Below, in pieces: positions 1-12,634 of a stretch of DNA of 64,000 nt. The notes below the pieces were generated by a model. The model worked only from the letters and a program-made list of their open reading frames with translations, searched no databases and was not told the origin of the DNA. The translations under genes and the position numbers were made by a program. This DNA is from Siniperca chuatsi (lineage: Eukaryota > Chordata > Actinopteri > Centrarchiformes > Sinipercidae). The first letter of the stretch is position 1, and each line of letters begins with the position of its first letter. Location: the NCBI RefSeq assembly GCF_020085105.1, contig NC_058045.1, positions 6,214,333-6,278,332 on the forward strand, in the 5' to 3' direction.

Positions 1-2890
1 AGCCATTTTATTTGGCAGTTGTCAGTCAGTGGAAAATCCTGTTCAAATCTCTTCGATGTAAAGGACAGTCTAGTCAGATCGGGTCTCTATGGTAGAAGCT
101 GGCCTGGCTCCCTGTTGCCCTCCGGTACTTTGAATGAGGGAGAGCAGATGAGTGGATCTACAGTGGCCACTACAGGCTGTGGCACACTCATACAGGATCA
201 ACACTACAGTACAGTAGGAAGTAGGCCAGGCCTGAAAAGAGAGGAGAGAGGCTGGACAAAGAGGCCGAGATCTCGATACGCATACACGCACATACTGTAC
301 ATTTTTGGGGTTGGTGTTGTGTATGCAAGTGCCAAAATGATTGCGCAAAAGCAAATTTCAACACTCAATAAACAAAATAATTACAGACACGTATTCTGAT
401 GCACTCACACATACATATCCCACTTTTGCACATACACACCAAAGTCTCTAAACCTGCTTTTCCTCACTTTTCTCGCCATACATGGAAGCCATTAGGCCAT
501 TACCCACTGACTACTGAGGATTGGGGGCCATTTTATTCTCCCTGTGTTAATCAGGATGTCAGCTGGGAGTGTCACATGTAATTTATCCACAAAACCACAG
601 CAACTCCACAGAGATGGTGAGCACAGTCATAATGACATAATATTGGACTGGAGGAGAGTTTTTGGGGGGTGACAGATGATGTAGATTTTCCTCCCCTGTA
701 CCTCCCCCTCTTTTCCTCCAGACGTTCTGAAATGAGACCTGTGCAAATTTCACCTAGTTGCTTTACATCATGGGCCCTTTGGCTGAGGTCAAGGTGTTTT
801 TTCTTTTTTCTTTTTTTTCTCGAGTTTATTTACCCAAGAACAGTTTTCTTGCTGTTGAATGCTAAGCTTTTAAACAACTTTCTTAAGAGAACTCGTCAGA
901 AGTTTGACAGGCAAAGATTTCTTTCACCCAACCAGATTAATATTTAGAAACATTCAAATAAAACTCAATGTTTTCTTTGCCTCTGACCACTCAGTGTATT
1001 CAGTATGTGTTTTAGAGACTCTTTAGTCTGTGGTCTACAGCATCACGTGTGCGTGTCTCTCAGCACACATCGTCAGGATAGATACTTGTTTTATGTACCT
1101 GCCAGGCAAAGCGATATTCCAGATAACGCTAAGCTGCGCCCACTCAACTTTTCTTTTCCAACGCTCATATATTTCTTCAGCTTTTGGCCTCCGCTGTCGC
1201 CAAGGCAATTTAGTCGGAGAAAAACTGCAGAATCAGCAAAATTGTTCCACTTGGAGGTAGAGTTGGAAGTGTTGAAAGGCCTCGCCTGCAACTCTGACTG
1301 TCAAAATACTGTAAATCCCTTCCCTCACCTCACCTCCACTTCATCACTTTCTTACTGTTCATCAGCGCTGAGCTGAATTATGTTGGCTACATTTAGTGAT
1401 AAAATCAAATACACTGGCTTGAGCTGTCTTTGTGTTACTCATTTTGGTACAGAGAAAATTAGTATTGAATATATTATGTGCTTTGATATAGCATTGCCTA
1501 CATTTTCTTTTACTGATTTGACTGGAATTTCTACAACTGTAGTACTGATTTCTACTGCGTAATTCAGGACTCCAGTAATGTTTATATATTCAGGTTTCAT
1601 TGTTTACACTGCTATGTAATGGTAGAGTGACCAAAATCAAAGGCTAAACAAGTCACCCTATCTAACAGAGCACTTCAAAACTTGAATAAATATACAAATG
1701 TTTTGTAATCAGTTTAAAAAATGTATACAGTATATATACTGTATATTGTGTTTTATAACACTTGCAGCCATCCATGTGGTATATACATACTGTAGACTAT
1801 CCCCTCTGCACATACTCGCCCAAGCATCATGAGTCATCATCATGCATATACACACAAACAACACACGCACTCTCACACACAGAGTGCAGTGAGTGCACAG
1901 CTCGGACATGAATCTCCCTCCATGGGCTGGAGGAGTTGGGTTACTCATGAGCCCATAAACATGTGCTGGCGGCAGTCCAAGGCACTGCACTGCACTGTAA
2001 TTACAAACGTTAGAAACAATATATAAAAGACCCTTCCCCGGCAAGGCCATGTCCCGCACTGCAATTAGCGTCCTTGTACAGAATTATCACCCTTCAGCAG
2101 CCGCCGCCACTGCACTGAATGGAGGCCTTTAATTGGCAGTGTCCTCCTTGGTCTGCTAGAGGACGATCCATACGTCTCTATTTATCTCTATCGTCCTCTT
2201 TATTTTTCTGCAATCTGAGATTTGACTAATGATGACTAACTACCTCTGTTTTCCTTTGTCCCATTTCACCTCCACACGATGGTCCTGGCATCACACGCCT
2301 ACGTATGCACAGGCTGAGACAGGCGCATGTCAAAAGCTGCCCCGTTTATTAACGCTGCGCAGTCTGTACATGACCTCATGTGTGAACATGAACATACTGT
2401 GCCGCATGTGCAGAAAATCGCTTATTATGCTCACAAGTACACTCATATGCGCCACTTCACCTACGCACATGACACTGTAGGCTTTCAGTAATACAGCATG
2501 CCAAAGTGTGTGCATGTATGCAGCGAGTGGGTGCTACTGGGCAAGGCCGAGGCCACGGTGGAGCTTGTGTGTTGGTGTTGGGTGAGCATGCGGCAGTGAG
2601 AGTTGGCCGGTGTACAGGCCAGCAGAGAGGGTGCGGTGTGTTACATGTTCCACTAATGAGTTTCCTTGGCCAGGCAGGACCGTGGGGCAAGCTTATTAGT
2701 AAACAGGCTACAGTGAGGAGCCCCTACAGCCCACTGCTGCTGCTGCTGCTGCTGGCTCTCCAACTGGTCACTCTCTCTGTTTGTGCTTCTCTCTATTGTT
2801 TTCTCTTCCTTTCTGGTTCTCTGGCTGTAAATTGTCTCTCCCTTCGACTCTACAATTTTCACTCTGTTTTTCTTTCTCTCCCTCTTGTAG
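1..2890. other. No gene seen (non-coding)
   Basis: I see no protein gene or RNA gene here. Open frames are short, have no family resemblance, and several are made of CA/TG-rich low-complexity sequence (for example around 1845-1885). A compact block at about 2040-2175 looks less repetitive than its surroundings, but I can assign no function to it. Confidence 0.6.
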
Positions 2891-2984
2891 GCAGTAAGAT
2901 GGGTTTTGACTTGAGCCACAGGCACAAACAATTTGGCCAACAAGTGAAATCACGGACAGACAGACTGGCGATCGCAGCAGCATT
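2891..2984 (+). ncRNA. Candidate internal exon, possibly of the let-7 host transcript
   Basis: A long pyrimidine tract ending in TTGTAG (to 2890) is followed by 94 nt and a consensus GTAAGT donor at 2985. The block has higher sequence complexity than its flanks. An open frame crosses it, but the peptide matches no family I know. In human, let-7a-3 and let-7b are processed from a spliced long non-coding transcript (MIRLET7BHG), so an upstream exon on this strand would fit. Assignment to that transcript is inference; the block could also be a chance pair of splice-like motifs. Confidence 0.3.
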
Positions 2985-5900
2985 GTAAGTACCATAATGT
3001 ATTGTAAATTTAATATGTTGTTATTTAATGATGTATTGTGATGGGGTTGTATTGTCTTACATTTCATTTAATGAGATGGAGTCTGTAATTAGATGTTGCG
3101 TAAGTTTCATTTGTTATATGCATGGCATGTAACTGCTGTCTACATCTATTTTCTTCTCTTTCTGAGACTTATTATAATGCGAGTCTGCATTAGATTAAAT
3201 CATAATGGCTGTATATTGTGCCTTTATCCCATTTGAAAGGCCAAGTGGTCCCAATGGCTTGTTAGTCCAGTAGATTAAAAAAATAGAAAGAAACATAATC
3301 TTTAGTGCACATGCACAGAAAACACTCAGGGTGTAATCTTAATTGTCCACTAGGCATAGGAAGTCTTGAATCTCTCTGTGCCGGGGCCTGAATCTGTTAG
3401 AAAATGGCTTCCACTCTCTGCCTTCCAGCTCTCAGCTCCCCGCCGCCATTTTGTGTATCGCTGCCAAAGTAGTCAGGTAGCAGGATGAGAGGGACAGAAT
3501 GAAGTGGGGGAGAAAATGTGGGTGCAACTTTATGCTGGGTTAAGGAGCAAATTAAAATAAACAGAGATAAGTGGAAGGAATTGGTGAAAAGAGCTGCAAA
3601 GAGTGCTCCAATGTACAATGATAGAATACTTAAAATGTCTTTTTCTGATGGAGAGAGGTTTTTAATTGTTGCCGACTGACGGCATACAAACAAGCTGCTT
3701 CCCCCCTGGACCCTTCCCAGCTCTTCTTCTCAAAGGGCTGACCTTGGGTGGACGCCATAAACGGTTCTTTTCCACTGGGGCAAATGTGCTGGCAAGGCTC
3801 ACAGCTGCATGACCCCCCTCCCACCCTTCACCCTCCATCAGTCCTCCCTCTCTCCTCCACACCACCCAGAGTACCCAGCAGCCTGGCCCCTATAGTAACA
3901 CAACCTGTCCGCCTATGGTACTCTAGAGCCTGGCTAAAGCTTTAACCTCTGCTCATGTACCTGTCTCCACCCTAACCACAGCACACTGTTAGCTGTAGCT
4001 TCAACCCCAACTGTGCCTGTATCATATACACTTAGTAACCCCAGGCCCCACCCTACAACCTCTAGCTACAGTAGCTAGCTGCCTGCGGCTCTGGAATTCT
4101 CTATGTGCCTGGCATTTGATTACATGTGCAGATGTTATTAAAATCCTCCTCTCGTCTGATCCCGAGACCGCAGATACTATATCGAGCTTTCAGTAGGTGT
4201 CTGCTGCTGCTTTTCTCTTGATCAGTCCATTGCTAAACTTTTAGCACACTGTGTTGAGTGATCGTGGAAGATTAGTGGAAAGAGGACTGACGTTTCAGGA
4301 ATTGTTTTAGTCATTTGTGTTTTTCGTCATTTGACCGTTCCATAAAAATGAATTTACTCAATATAACTGATGTAGCCAAATTTACTTTTACTTACTTTAC
4401 TCTCTGTTGCACAGTGATTTTCTTCCAATACCTACCACATTCGCAGTTTATGGAATTAGCCTCTAAATGTTGAAAACAATTTATTATCTTTACAGAGAGT
4501 TGCTAATTTTCTTGCTTACTGTCACTCAGCTTAGTAGAACCCAGAACCTGGGGCAAAACATATCAACAGCATACACAGAAAAACAGCACCAGTGTGTATC
4601 TTTGTTATATATCTGTTAGTGGCTTGAAGTGATGCTGTAAAAGCCCGCTTACTGTATCAGTGTGTATCTCTGCTGTATGATGTAACTGATTTAGACTCTA
4701 GGTGCAAAATATTCAATGCTAACTGTGGTTCACTGTGCTGTAGCTTTCAGCTGTAACTGCTAACCACTGTAGTGAGTCTGACTACAGCCAGCTGTAGCCT
4801 GGGGGTAACAAGCTCTTCAAGGTTACAAACTGTACAGATCCCTGTCTGCCTACTCTGGCCCTCTGTCTGTCAGCTGAAGTTCATATCCAGGGAGAAAGGT
4901 ATTTGTCCCACCCTCTAAATATAGCTGGCGACAGATGCAGCTCGATGGGGCACTGCCCAAGCTGAAAGGGGCCCTGCAGGCAGGCCAGAGCAGAGCTGGG
5001 CATGCAGACGTGTCAGGACTATAGACTTCTCCTAATAGACAGGGGCCCTACAGGTCATCAGCAGCCATTAGCATGGCGACACAAAGACTGAGCCTGTGAA
5101 TCCGCATATGAGCAAAAAATAGACAATATTTGTTGTATTTGTATGAGATTTATATTGACATAGTGCATTGTGGGAAAAATATCACAATCCACTCAAGATG
5201 AAATTTTCATCTTCTAATGGACTTCATGGACACTGAAATTTGTGTTCCGGCTCGAAGTTTTTTGGTGCATGACTACGATTTAGGTAGTTTTAGTGCGTAT
5301 GTGTCATTGAATTTGATTACTGAGAAATATCCATATGATCACAACCTTGTACAAAGCTGTTACCCTTATAACTCTAAAGTTGGAGCGGCAGCTGTGGGCT
5401 GTATGCTGGTTCCACTATATAAATTTGATCAAGACACAGATTTGCTTTTTTGCCTGTGGTTATAGCATGAAAAGTCATTCAAGCATGGGCAAAGATCTCC
5501 TGATATAAGAAAATAATGGATAAGGTGAAGGCTAAGAATGCCTCTGAGTGCAATTTTGCACGTATACCATTTATCAAAGAAGAAGAAAAGTAAATCCATT
5601 TTTAAACTTCTTATGATTCATGTGGTAAGTGTCCTTGGGTTTAAACATCAGTTTAAGCGTTAAGCTATTAATGTAGTATAAAGCATCAGTGTTTTTTGTC
5701 TTTACAGCCTAATGTAGGCTTAACTACCATGAGCACTAATGAGCACAATGATTGAAACTGTTGAAAGGCATCATGTTTAAGGTGTCCTGATATGCAATTA
5801 TAATAGATACCTGCCAACCCTTTATAAACAAGTAGTTTCCGTTCAGACCTTTCTATAGCCCCGCGTCCTGCTGTGCATCCTGCAGCCTTACCGTGTATGT

Positions 5901-6617
5901 GTGCACACACGTGCATGCAAGTGTGTGTATGTTTCTCATGCACACATGTACATGTGACTGTATACTGTGTGTGAGAGATGAGAAGCAGCTGGCAAGGTTG
6001 GGCTGAGTGGTCTGGGTGACCCCTGCTGCGTGCCTTGTCATTACAATGATTGGGGTCATTTTATACCTCTAAAGATGGGGCCGGGGGCCCACACTGGGAT
6101 CAGCTAACTCTACCTAATCCAGGCCTCTTCACCTGGCATGTTTATGGCTCTGCTGGGGGATGGAGGGGGCAAGCAGACACACATTTTATGCACAGAGGCG
6201 TGAGTACATACACACTCCATCACGCATGTATACATATGTTGATCCACACACACAAACACCACACACAAACACAAGCGCATACAGTACGCATATACTAATG
6301 TATACAGTACCTGTAGCTCCACATGCACGGACCCATAGGCACATACTGTACAGTGCATTCAAACACCTTCATATATACACATAAACTCCCTCTTCCTTCA
6401 CTCTCCTCACACACGCTCACACAAGGTTTGCAAGCTCAATATCTGCCTCATGCAGAGGTGACGGGGAGGTCAGCCTGTCTGACTTTGAGCAGAATCCCCC
6501 TGTGGCTTGCCCCAGCCATCCCCCCTGGCATGTGTAACAGGACCTGCCCATGCAGCCTCTCCTTTTCCCCCCGCTCCTGTCCTCCCCCTCCTCCTGCTGC
6601 CTCCCCCCTGGCCTTGG

Positions 6618-6625
6618 TATAAATA
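6618..6625 (+). promoter_or_regulatory. TATA-like box, possible promoter of an upstream transcript
   Basis: TATAAATA lies in a locally GC-rich stretch (6540-6670) that differs from the AT- and CA-rich surroundings. It lies about 4.4 kb upstream of let-7a on the same strand, so it could be a start site for the primary microRNA transcript. The placement is inference from motif and strand only. Confidence 0.2.
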
Positions 6626-8295
6626 GATGGGTCGTGCCTGCTGTGCTACCCAGAGGGGGCTGTGGGGGCACAGAAGCCATGCTTCCCTTTTTAAATGCTC
6701 CACCGTGTCTATCTGGATTCCTCCTGTCTGCGCCCAGACATCACTTCACTTGTAGCAGGGCATACATGTAGATGTATACAGACAAGAGAGAAATACATGC
6801 ACACAAGCATCTAGGTATTCCTGACCACATCCCTGATATAACAGAAGCCACACATGTATAAACACAAAGACTAATGAGCACATATACTGTGCATAGACGT
6901 ACTTGCAATTCAACCATAAGCACTCATATAATGTGGTGCCAAAAGGCATTAACAAAGGCTACGCTGAGGAGAAGGGTAAATCTGAGGAAGCGTTTGAAGA
7001 AGCGTGCCATTTCTTCAAACTCACCAAGTTCTTAAAGATGTAGAGTGAGCTACAGTGAGCAGACTTTCTACATTGGATATCATTTGAATTTTTTTCCATA
7101 TTCGTGCCAGTATAAAACCTGGGTTTTGGTACCAATAACCATTGAATAACTGAATAACCATTCAGTAAATGTTTGATTATAGAACAAATGAGCAAGACTA
7201 TGAATCCAAGTAAGCATTTATTGCAAACTTTCTGCACTTGAAATTTTGCAGTACTATTTCTGTCTACCTAAAAGGTATTGTGGTTTGATACAAGGCCCTA
7301 TTTATGGCTCCTGCACTTGCCTAGAAGATCAGTGGATGTGCATGATGACTTCATTTGCAAAATTTAACTGTGGTGCCACTTTGGCCAGGACTCTTTCACA
7401 AGAGTTTCAATATTCTGATCCATCCTGGTAAAATAAATTAAATTAAGAAAATGTTAAATGTGTTTAAGCCCACAGCCCTAAAACACAGGTCAAGAATCTA
7501 GAACCTGGACTTGTGGGACTGCATACACTAAACAAAAGATTTATTCGTAATGTTTTTGATCATAGTGTGATGGATGAGTAGAAATTTACAGAAAATAATG
7601 GAGATTGGGAATGCATATTGTGTAAATGTCCAGCTTCATTTTCCGAATTACCCGCCGCACTGAGTGACCACAGACCACCAGAACCCCAAAGATCAGGTTA
7701 CAAGGTTACAGCACTCCACTCCATCTTACTATCACTGCAGTGAAACTCAGCTTTACTATTGATTGATAGGCACTGTAGCACTTAGACTGAAGTGTGATTG
7801 AATTAGAGTGGCTTTTTAAGCAGTGTGTGCCTTTGCTGTGAACACTGTGTGAAAATGTGATGAGGTAAATGAATACCACGTTTTGCCTTTTCCCTCTGAG
7901 GGGTATTTTTCCATGTTTGTGCGTGAATGTGTGTGCACATGCGCGTGTATTTGAAACTGTGTCTTTGTGTGCATGCATGTATTTGTTTATGCGTTCATGT
8001 GTGCCTGCCCCACAGTGTGTGTGAGTATACGTTTGTGTGACATTATGAGACGATGAGGTGTAGAAAGCAGGACTTTGCACCCCAGCCCTTCTAAACAGCT
8101 AATGGAGGTGCAAGGCTGAAGCAGTGTATCAGTTACAGACGCTGTGCTTTCAAGTGAAAGAGTGCTTGCTGAGTTTGCACAATTTTAAGAAGGCTGAATT
8201 TTCAGGTGGACGAGCTCTTAGTAAATGAGTTGTTTATAGATTGTATTGCATAACTGTGTAAAGAGCTCTAAACAAGTGTGCGCAAAGGTACATGT

Positions 8296-8298
<3 letters not shown>

Positions 8299-8356
<58 letters not shown>
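8299..8356. repeat. (TG)29 microsatellite
   Basis: An uninterrupted TG dinucleotide run of 58 nt. Frames through it are low-complexity and not genes. Confidence 0.97.
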
Positions 8357-8358
<2 letters not shown>

Positions 8359-9557
8359 TGCGTTGCATATTGGTCCTCTGCAGTACGTGTGTGTGGGTGC
8401 GAGTGTGAATATTTCCCTGTCACTGGATGATAGCAACTGGCTTCACTTGAAAGCAATAGCTTTCCTGAACATGCACTCTGTTGGTCAGGACCCCAGAGCC
8501 ATCTACTATATTAGATTGAAGTATGTCCAGTCAGCAGACTGGGAGGACAGTGTGCCTTGACCTTACCTTATGAAGTCTGGAACCCACATCGCTGAGCGTT
8601 TTGCAGAGCTGCACAATGAGAATGGACTGTGATGTGAATGGCGATATGCTCCACGCAGAGCAGATAGTTTTCCATATGTAGTTACTGTTTAAGCACTTAA
8701 AATCAAGATATACTAAAGCTTCAACTTTGCATGGTTTGAATATGACGAAAAAGTTCTCTGATGTGCAACTTCATTTGAAGTTAAGGTATTCTGCAAAACA
8801 GGAATCTAATGCTTCCAGCCTTTTCCAATTTCAAAATGTAAAAAGTAAATTTGTTTCTTGATTTTTTTATTGAACATAATTAGCTTTAAATGAAATCTGA
8901 AAGTCCATGTACAGTATCCTCTCTGTGTGGTGCTGTTTGTTCATTTCTTCCTGTCATTACTTTGTGTGTGCATACTGTAGGTTGCCATATTGTATCTTTC
9001 CTTCTGTCAGCTTTTCTCTGTCTGCAAAGTGTCTGTGTGCTCCTTGTGTGTGTCTGTTACCCTGTTAGGGTGTGTGCTTGCGCATACTTACAATCCACTC
9101 ATCTAGTGCTATGGTGTAAGTACGACAGTGTTGAATAATGCAAAGAGCCTCAGACTCACCACTGAGCAGACACAATGGGGCCTCTCAGCTCAAGACATAC
9201 CGTTCTGTATTGTGCTGTGCTGTGCTGTACATTTGTGACTTCACAAACAGAATAATATTACCGAAGAGGTACGTGCTGACAAAGATTACCCTGATATGAC
9301 TTTGTTTCAGCAGATTGTGTGACAGTTAAACATGCAGGATAGTGTGGTTTTCTCACAGAACACACAAGTATGATCCGTGCAGAATTTCATACTAGCATTC
9401 TGTAAATACACATATCCACGTACACGAATTGCAAGCAAACCCAGACAAAAACACTCTTGTAAAGACTATCAGCCACTGGGGTGTTTGTGATTGATCTCAC
9501 AGAAGTCAAATCTAAAAGTCATTGTGTTGAAGTATTTCTCCATATCCTTTGTTGCAG

Positions 9558-9693
9558 AACTAACAGATTTTCCCTCTCGGGGATTTTCAGACGAAGGCTA
9601 CCTGACATGCTGCTGAAACTGTGATGGAAGGAGGAGGCGATAGGCCAGTGCCCCCCCCTCCTGACCCCCCCTTCGCTGCGTGTTACCGAGCAG
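9558..9693 (+). ncRNA. Candidate exon of the let-7 primary (host) transcript
   Basis: TTTGTTGCAG ends at 9557 and a CAG|GTGAGA donor follows at 9694, enclosing 136 nt with a C-rich run near its 3' end. It lies about 1.3 kb upstream of the let-7a hairpin on the same strand, where an exon of the spliced microRNA host RNA would be expected. No conserved protein frame is seen. Splice signals are strong on both sides, but expression cannot be judged from sequence. Confidence 0.35.
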
Positions 9694-9938
9694 GTGAGAA
9701 ACATTAACATCGGCAGCAGCTGCAGCTCTCTGCTACTCACATGTGGGCCAGGATATGAGCTAGCTTGAGCTCACCCACTGTCAACACTGGTCACTAATGT
9801 TAACACTCTCCTCTCTGAAGCACAAAAATAGTACTGAGAAAAAGGGGTAAACAAAGTGGAAACAGCATATTTTGTTATACAATGTTTCTTTTTTTACAAA
9901 TTATTGTATGTTGTGAACAGTAATGCTCAGCTTTAGAG

Positions 9939-10476
9939 TAGTGGTTCCCACTCTTTTTGGCTTGGGTACCCTTTAAAGTTAGGGTAGGTCATGTATTTTA
10001 GAAGCATTTTTTGTTCAATTTCTCTTTACTTCGCGACAGCAATCAATAAATCATATGCTCCAGGGGAGGGGAAGAAAAACAATCTGGTATCTGTGGCCGT
10101 CGTAGGCCTGTAATAAGCCAATCAGACAGGGGTGGGATTTGTTCAGTTGGATACGATCAAAATCTATTTGTCTCTTGCTAGTTTCTACGTCACCTACCCC
10201 AGCTTTAAAGCAAAGCAATTTCTACTCCCAACCCCATGTCACAGGCTGCATGTGAGTTGCAAGCAGTTCAACCAAAGAGGGATTTTTTCGTTCACATAAT
10301 TGTTTAATTGGAATACATTTTAGAGGTCTGAAGATGTAAAACATTCAAGGATTTCACAATAAAAAAAACAAAGATTAGAGATAATGGGGGAAAATGGAAT
10401 GGAATGGAAATATGTTTTTATTTAAATATATTTTCTATCGTTCCAATTATTACTTGACCTCTTTTGACAACCAATG
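9939..10476. mobile_element. hAT-like non-autonomous transposon remnant
   Basis: The left end reads TAGTGGTTCCC and the right end, reverse-complemented, CATTGGTTGTC. Both resemble the CAGTGGTTCYC termini of Charlie-type hAT elements. The flanks CTTTAGAG (9931-9938) and CTGTAGAA (10477-10484) agree at six of eight positions, as expected for a decayed 8-bp target duplication. A second element (9973-10208) sits inside it. No transposase frame is present. Confidence 0.45.
9973..10208. mobile_element. TTAA-flanked MITE nested in the hAT remnant
   Basis: TTAA at both ends encloses terminal inverted repeats: left AGTTAGGGTAGGTCATG, right (reverse complement) AGCTGGGGTAGGTGACG. TTAA target duplication is used by piggyBac and Kolobok transposons. 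With no coding capacity in about 230 bp, this is a miniature element; its superfamily is not settled by the ends alone. Confidence 0.6.
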
Positions 10477-10986
10477 CTGTAGAATGAAAACAGCCTCATT
10501 TGCCACCATCTTTCAGCATTGATCATAAGCCTATTCAAAGCAGACCAAAATATGGTCTGGGTATTTTGAAATGGACAATATTTAATCAACGGAACATTGC
10601 ACTTTAAATGTTTGGGGTTTAAACTGCTTTCCGTAAAATCCTTTTAATGGATGTCACAGTACCCTTTAAGTACTGTCTGGACTGGACTGATCACATTTGA
10701 ATATGGAAATATCTTGGCTTTGCGATTTGTTTGGGATATATGCACTTTGTTGGATCATTTGAATTCCCCCTCAGCTCGAGCCATGAACCAGATGACCCAG
10801 TCGTCACATTGTGTTCTGAACACATAGACTCCGGACACACCGGTGAGGTGTCCCAGAGGAGAGTGGCATGTGTATTTGTGTTTCTGTGAGTCATAACAGC
10901 TGTTTTGCATTCATTGAGGTGTGTCAAAGCGGATTACCTGCATGAATGGTGACCTGAAACGACTTTGTTTTAAAGACTGTCCTTTG

Positions 10987-11062
10987 GGGTGAGGTAGTAG
11001 GTTGTATAGTTTTAGGGTCATACCCTTCCTGTCAGATAACTATACAACTTACTGTCTTTCCT
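10987..11062 (+). ncRNA. mirlet7a: let-7a-3 type microRNA hairpin
   Basis: The 5' arm at 10990-11011 is identical to mature let-7a-5p (begins TGAGGTAGTAGGTTGTATAG). The 3' arm at 11040-11060 (CTATACAACTTACTGTCTTT...) pairs with it and differs from human let-7a-3p by a swapped CT/TC. The GGG before the mature start, the AGATAAC before the 3' arm and the closing TTTCCT match human let-7a-3 rather than let-7a-1 or a-2. Dicer product from this arm would repress mRNAs carrying CUACCUC sites in the cytoplasm and promote differentiation. The let-7b hairpin lies 0.69 kb downstream on the same strand, so both probably come from one primary transcript, as in human. The loop-proximal region lacks the GGAG tetramer recognised by LIN28. 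Confidence 0.97.
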
Positions 11063-11750
11063 GAAGTGGCTGTAATGTCATCAGATGCCATTGTTGGAAC
11101 TTTTGGATCTGGATCAACACTGGAATGTGCATGTTTACTCACAGACTGCTAAGAACATAACTCATTTGCAATATTTGTTAGAGGTAGGTCATTTAGGATT
11201 GAAGTTGCTTTAGGTAGTTTTCCATCTCATGATTTTCATGGTTGCACTTTAAGACTTTGTGGTTAATAAAAATGTTTTTAATCATAAGTGTTGTTATGTT
11301 TTGCTGGTTCTCTTTGTACCAAACAAACAACAACAAAAATATTTTCTTCATATCTCATCAGACAATGTATAGTGTGTAAACCTTTACACAAACCGCGCTC
11401 TCATCTAATTGTCATCCTCTATCCTTAGCTCTTTTTTATGTATTTTAAACAGTTTTGTCTCTTATGTGACCATCACAGGACTCCGTGTCTCTTATCCTCA
11501 AACTGCTTAGTTCTGACTGCTTGTACTGTTAGTGTTTTAGAAATTAAAACTCGATGCCTGTCTTTGTCTATCATTATTGTAAGTTGATTTATATATGAAG
11601 TGGGTTAGTGTTCAAAATGTGGAAATGTATAGGAATGTATTTATTTACTATTAGAAAATGTATAGTGTTTATATGTCACTCAACCAAAATGTTCTTTAGT
11701 ACAAGTTGCATCAAAGCTTGCCAACCTGTAGGACCTTTCTGATGTTCGAA

Positions 11751-11834
11751 CGGGGTGAGGTAGTAGGTTGTGTGGTTTCAGGGTAGTGATTTTGCCCAAT
11801 CAGGAGATAACTATACAACCTACTGCCTTCCCTG
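11751..11834 (+). ncRNA. mirlet7b: let-7b microRNA hairpin
   Basis: The mature arm at 11756-11777 is identical to let-7b-5p (TGAGGTAGTAGGTTGTGTGG...). The 3' arm at 11811-11832 matches let-7b-3p (CTATACAACCTACTGCCTTC...). The flanks CGGGG and TTCCCTG are as in vertebrate pre-let-7b. The terminal loop carries TGAT (11787-11790) and GGAG (11803-11806), the two kinds of motif contacted by the LIN28 cold-shock and zinc-knuckle domains. The gene order let-7a-3, let-7b, then ppara matches human chromosome 22. Confidence 0.98.
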
Positions 11835-11965
11835 AAGGGCAGCAATACTTCACGATGCAGACAACGGGAGCATAAGCTGTGACAGCCCATCATAGAAGCA
11901 GAGCGAACCAGCAGGTAAAGTCTGTTCACTATAGGATGTGTCTTGTTTTTTCTGCTTCAAACATT

Positions 11966-11971
11966 AATAAA
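11966..11971 (+). terminator. Possible poly(A) signal of the let-7 transcript
   Basis: AATAAA 132 nt after the let-7b hairpin, followed by a second overlapping AATAAA-like run and a T-rich stretch. It could end the primary transcript, but AATAAA is common in such AT-rich DNA. Confidence 0.25.
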
Positions 11972-12523
11972 AAATAAAATGATGAAACAGTTTGTCTTTG
12001 GCATTTATTTCTGTTCTTTGATTTATTCTCACATCGAGTAATTGTCAATTTAAATGTTTCAGACTTTGAATCCATTTGCAGTTGAACGACTGCACTGGTG
12101 TTAAATGGTTTCCAAAGCATCGTGATACCAGTGACGAAGTTTACATATATTATATATTGCAGTTGTGCTTTCTCTCTTCTGGTGAAAGCCAGAACTTAAC
12201 ACCAACTACCCAAACAACGGACCACTCATCGACTACCAAATTCTAGTAAATCTTTGGTTGGTTCTCATCAGTGTCTCCTGTCTACTATCCTGTATCAAAC
12301 ATAACCAAACATTTTTATCATTGTCTGTTGAATGGTTGAGACATTTTTGGAAATAACTCTGAAAAACCCTGACATGACTACGTTCATCCTTTCCTGAGAT
12401 CAGCCAGCAGCCCAGACATGTCCTAAAACCCCAGAGCAGAGCAGATGGAAAGAAGAGCCATGGCACAATCTCACCTCCTGGGCTACAGCATGAATCATAT
12501 GGCAACAAATGATAGTTACAATA

Positions 12524-12526
<3 letters not shown>

Positions 12527-12587
<61 letters not shown>

Positions 12588-12595
12588 AGCCAAAG

Positions 12596-12632
<37 letters not shown>
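12527..12632. repeat. (TC)n then (CA)n compound microsatellite
   Basis: TC units from 12527 to 12580, a 16-nt interruption, then CA units from 12597 to 12632. Apparent frames on both strands here are Ser/Leu, Arg/Glu and Thr/His dipeptide runs. Confidence 0.95.

Positions 12633-12634
<2 letters not shown>

Larger units (their letters stand above)
2985..9557. other. No gene seen; microsatellites and possible regulatory DNA
   Basis: No coding gene is visible. The stretch holds CA/TG-rich DNA at about 5900-5960, 6180-6300 and 7915-8040, and a pure TG run at 8299-8356. A less repetitive block at about 4780-5070 contains CTAAATATAG (4915-4924), a perfect MEF2-type motif, and may be a regulatory element. 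A TATA-like site lies at 6618. Confidence 0.5.

Noticed and set aside
19..399. 126-codon open frame at the left edge
   Set aside because: No family resemblance, ordinary composition and no splice context; expected by chance.
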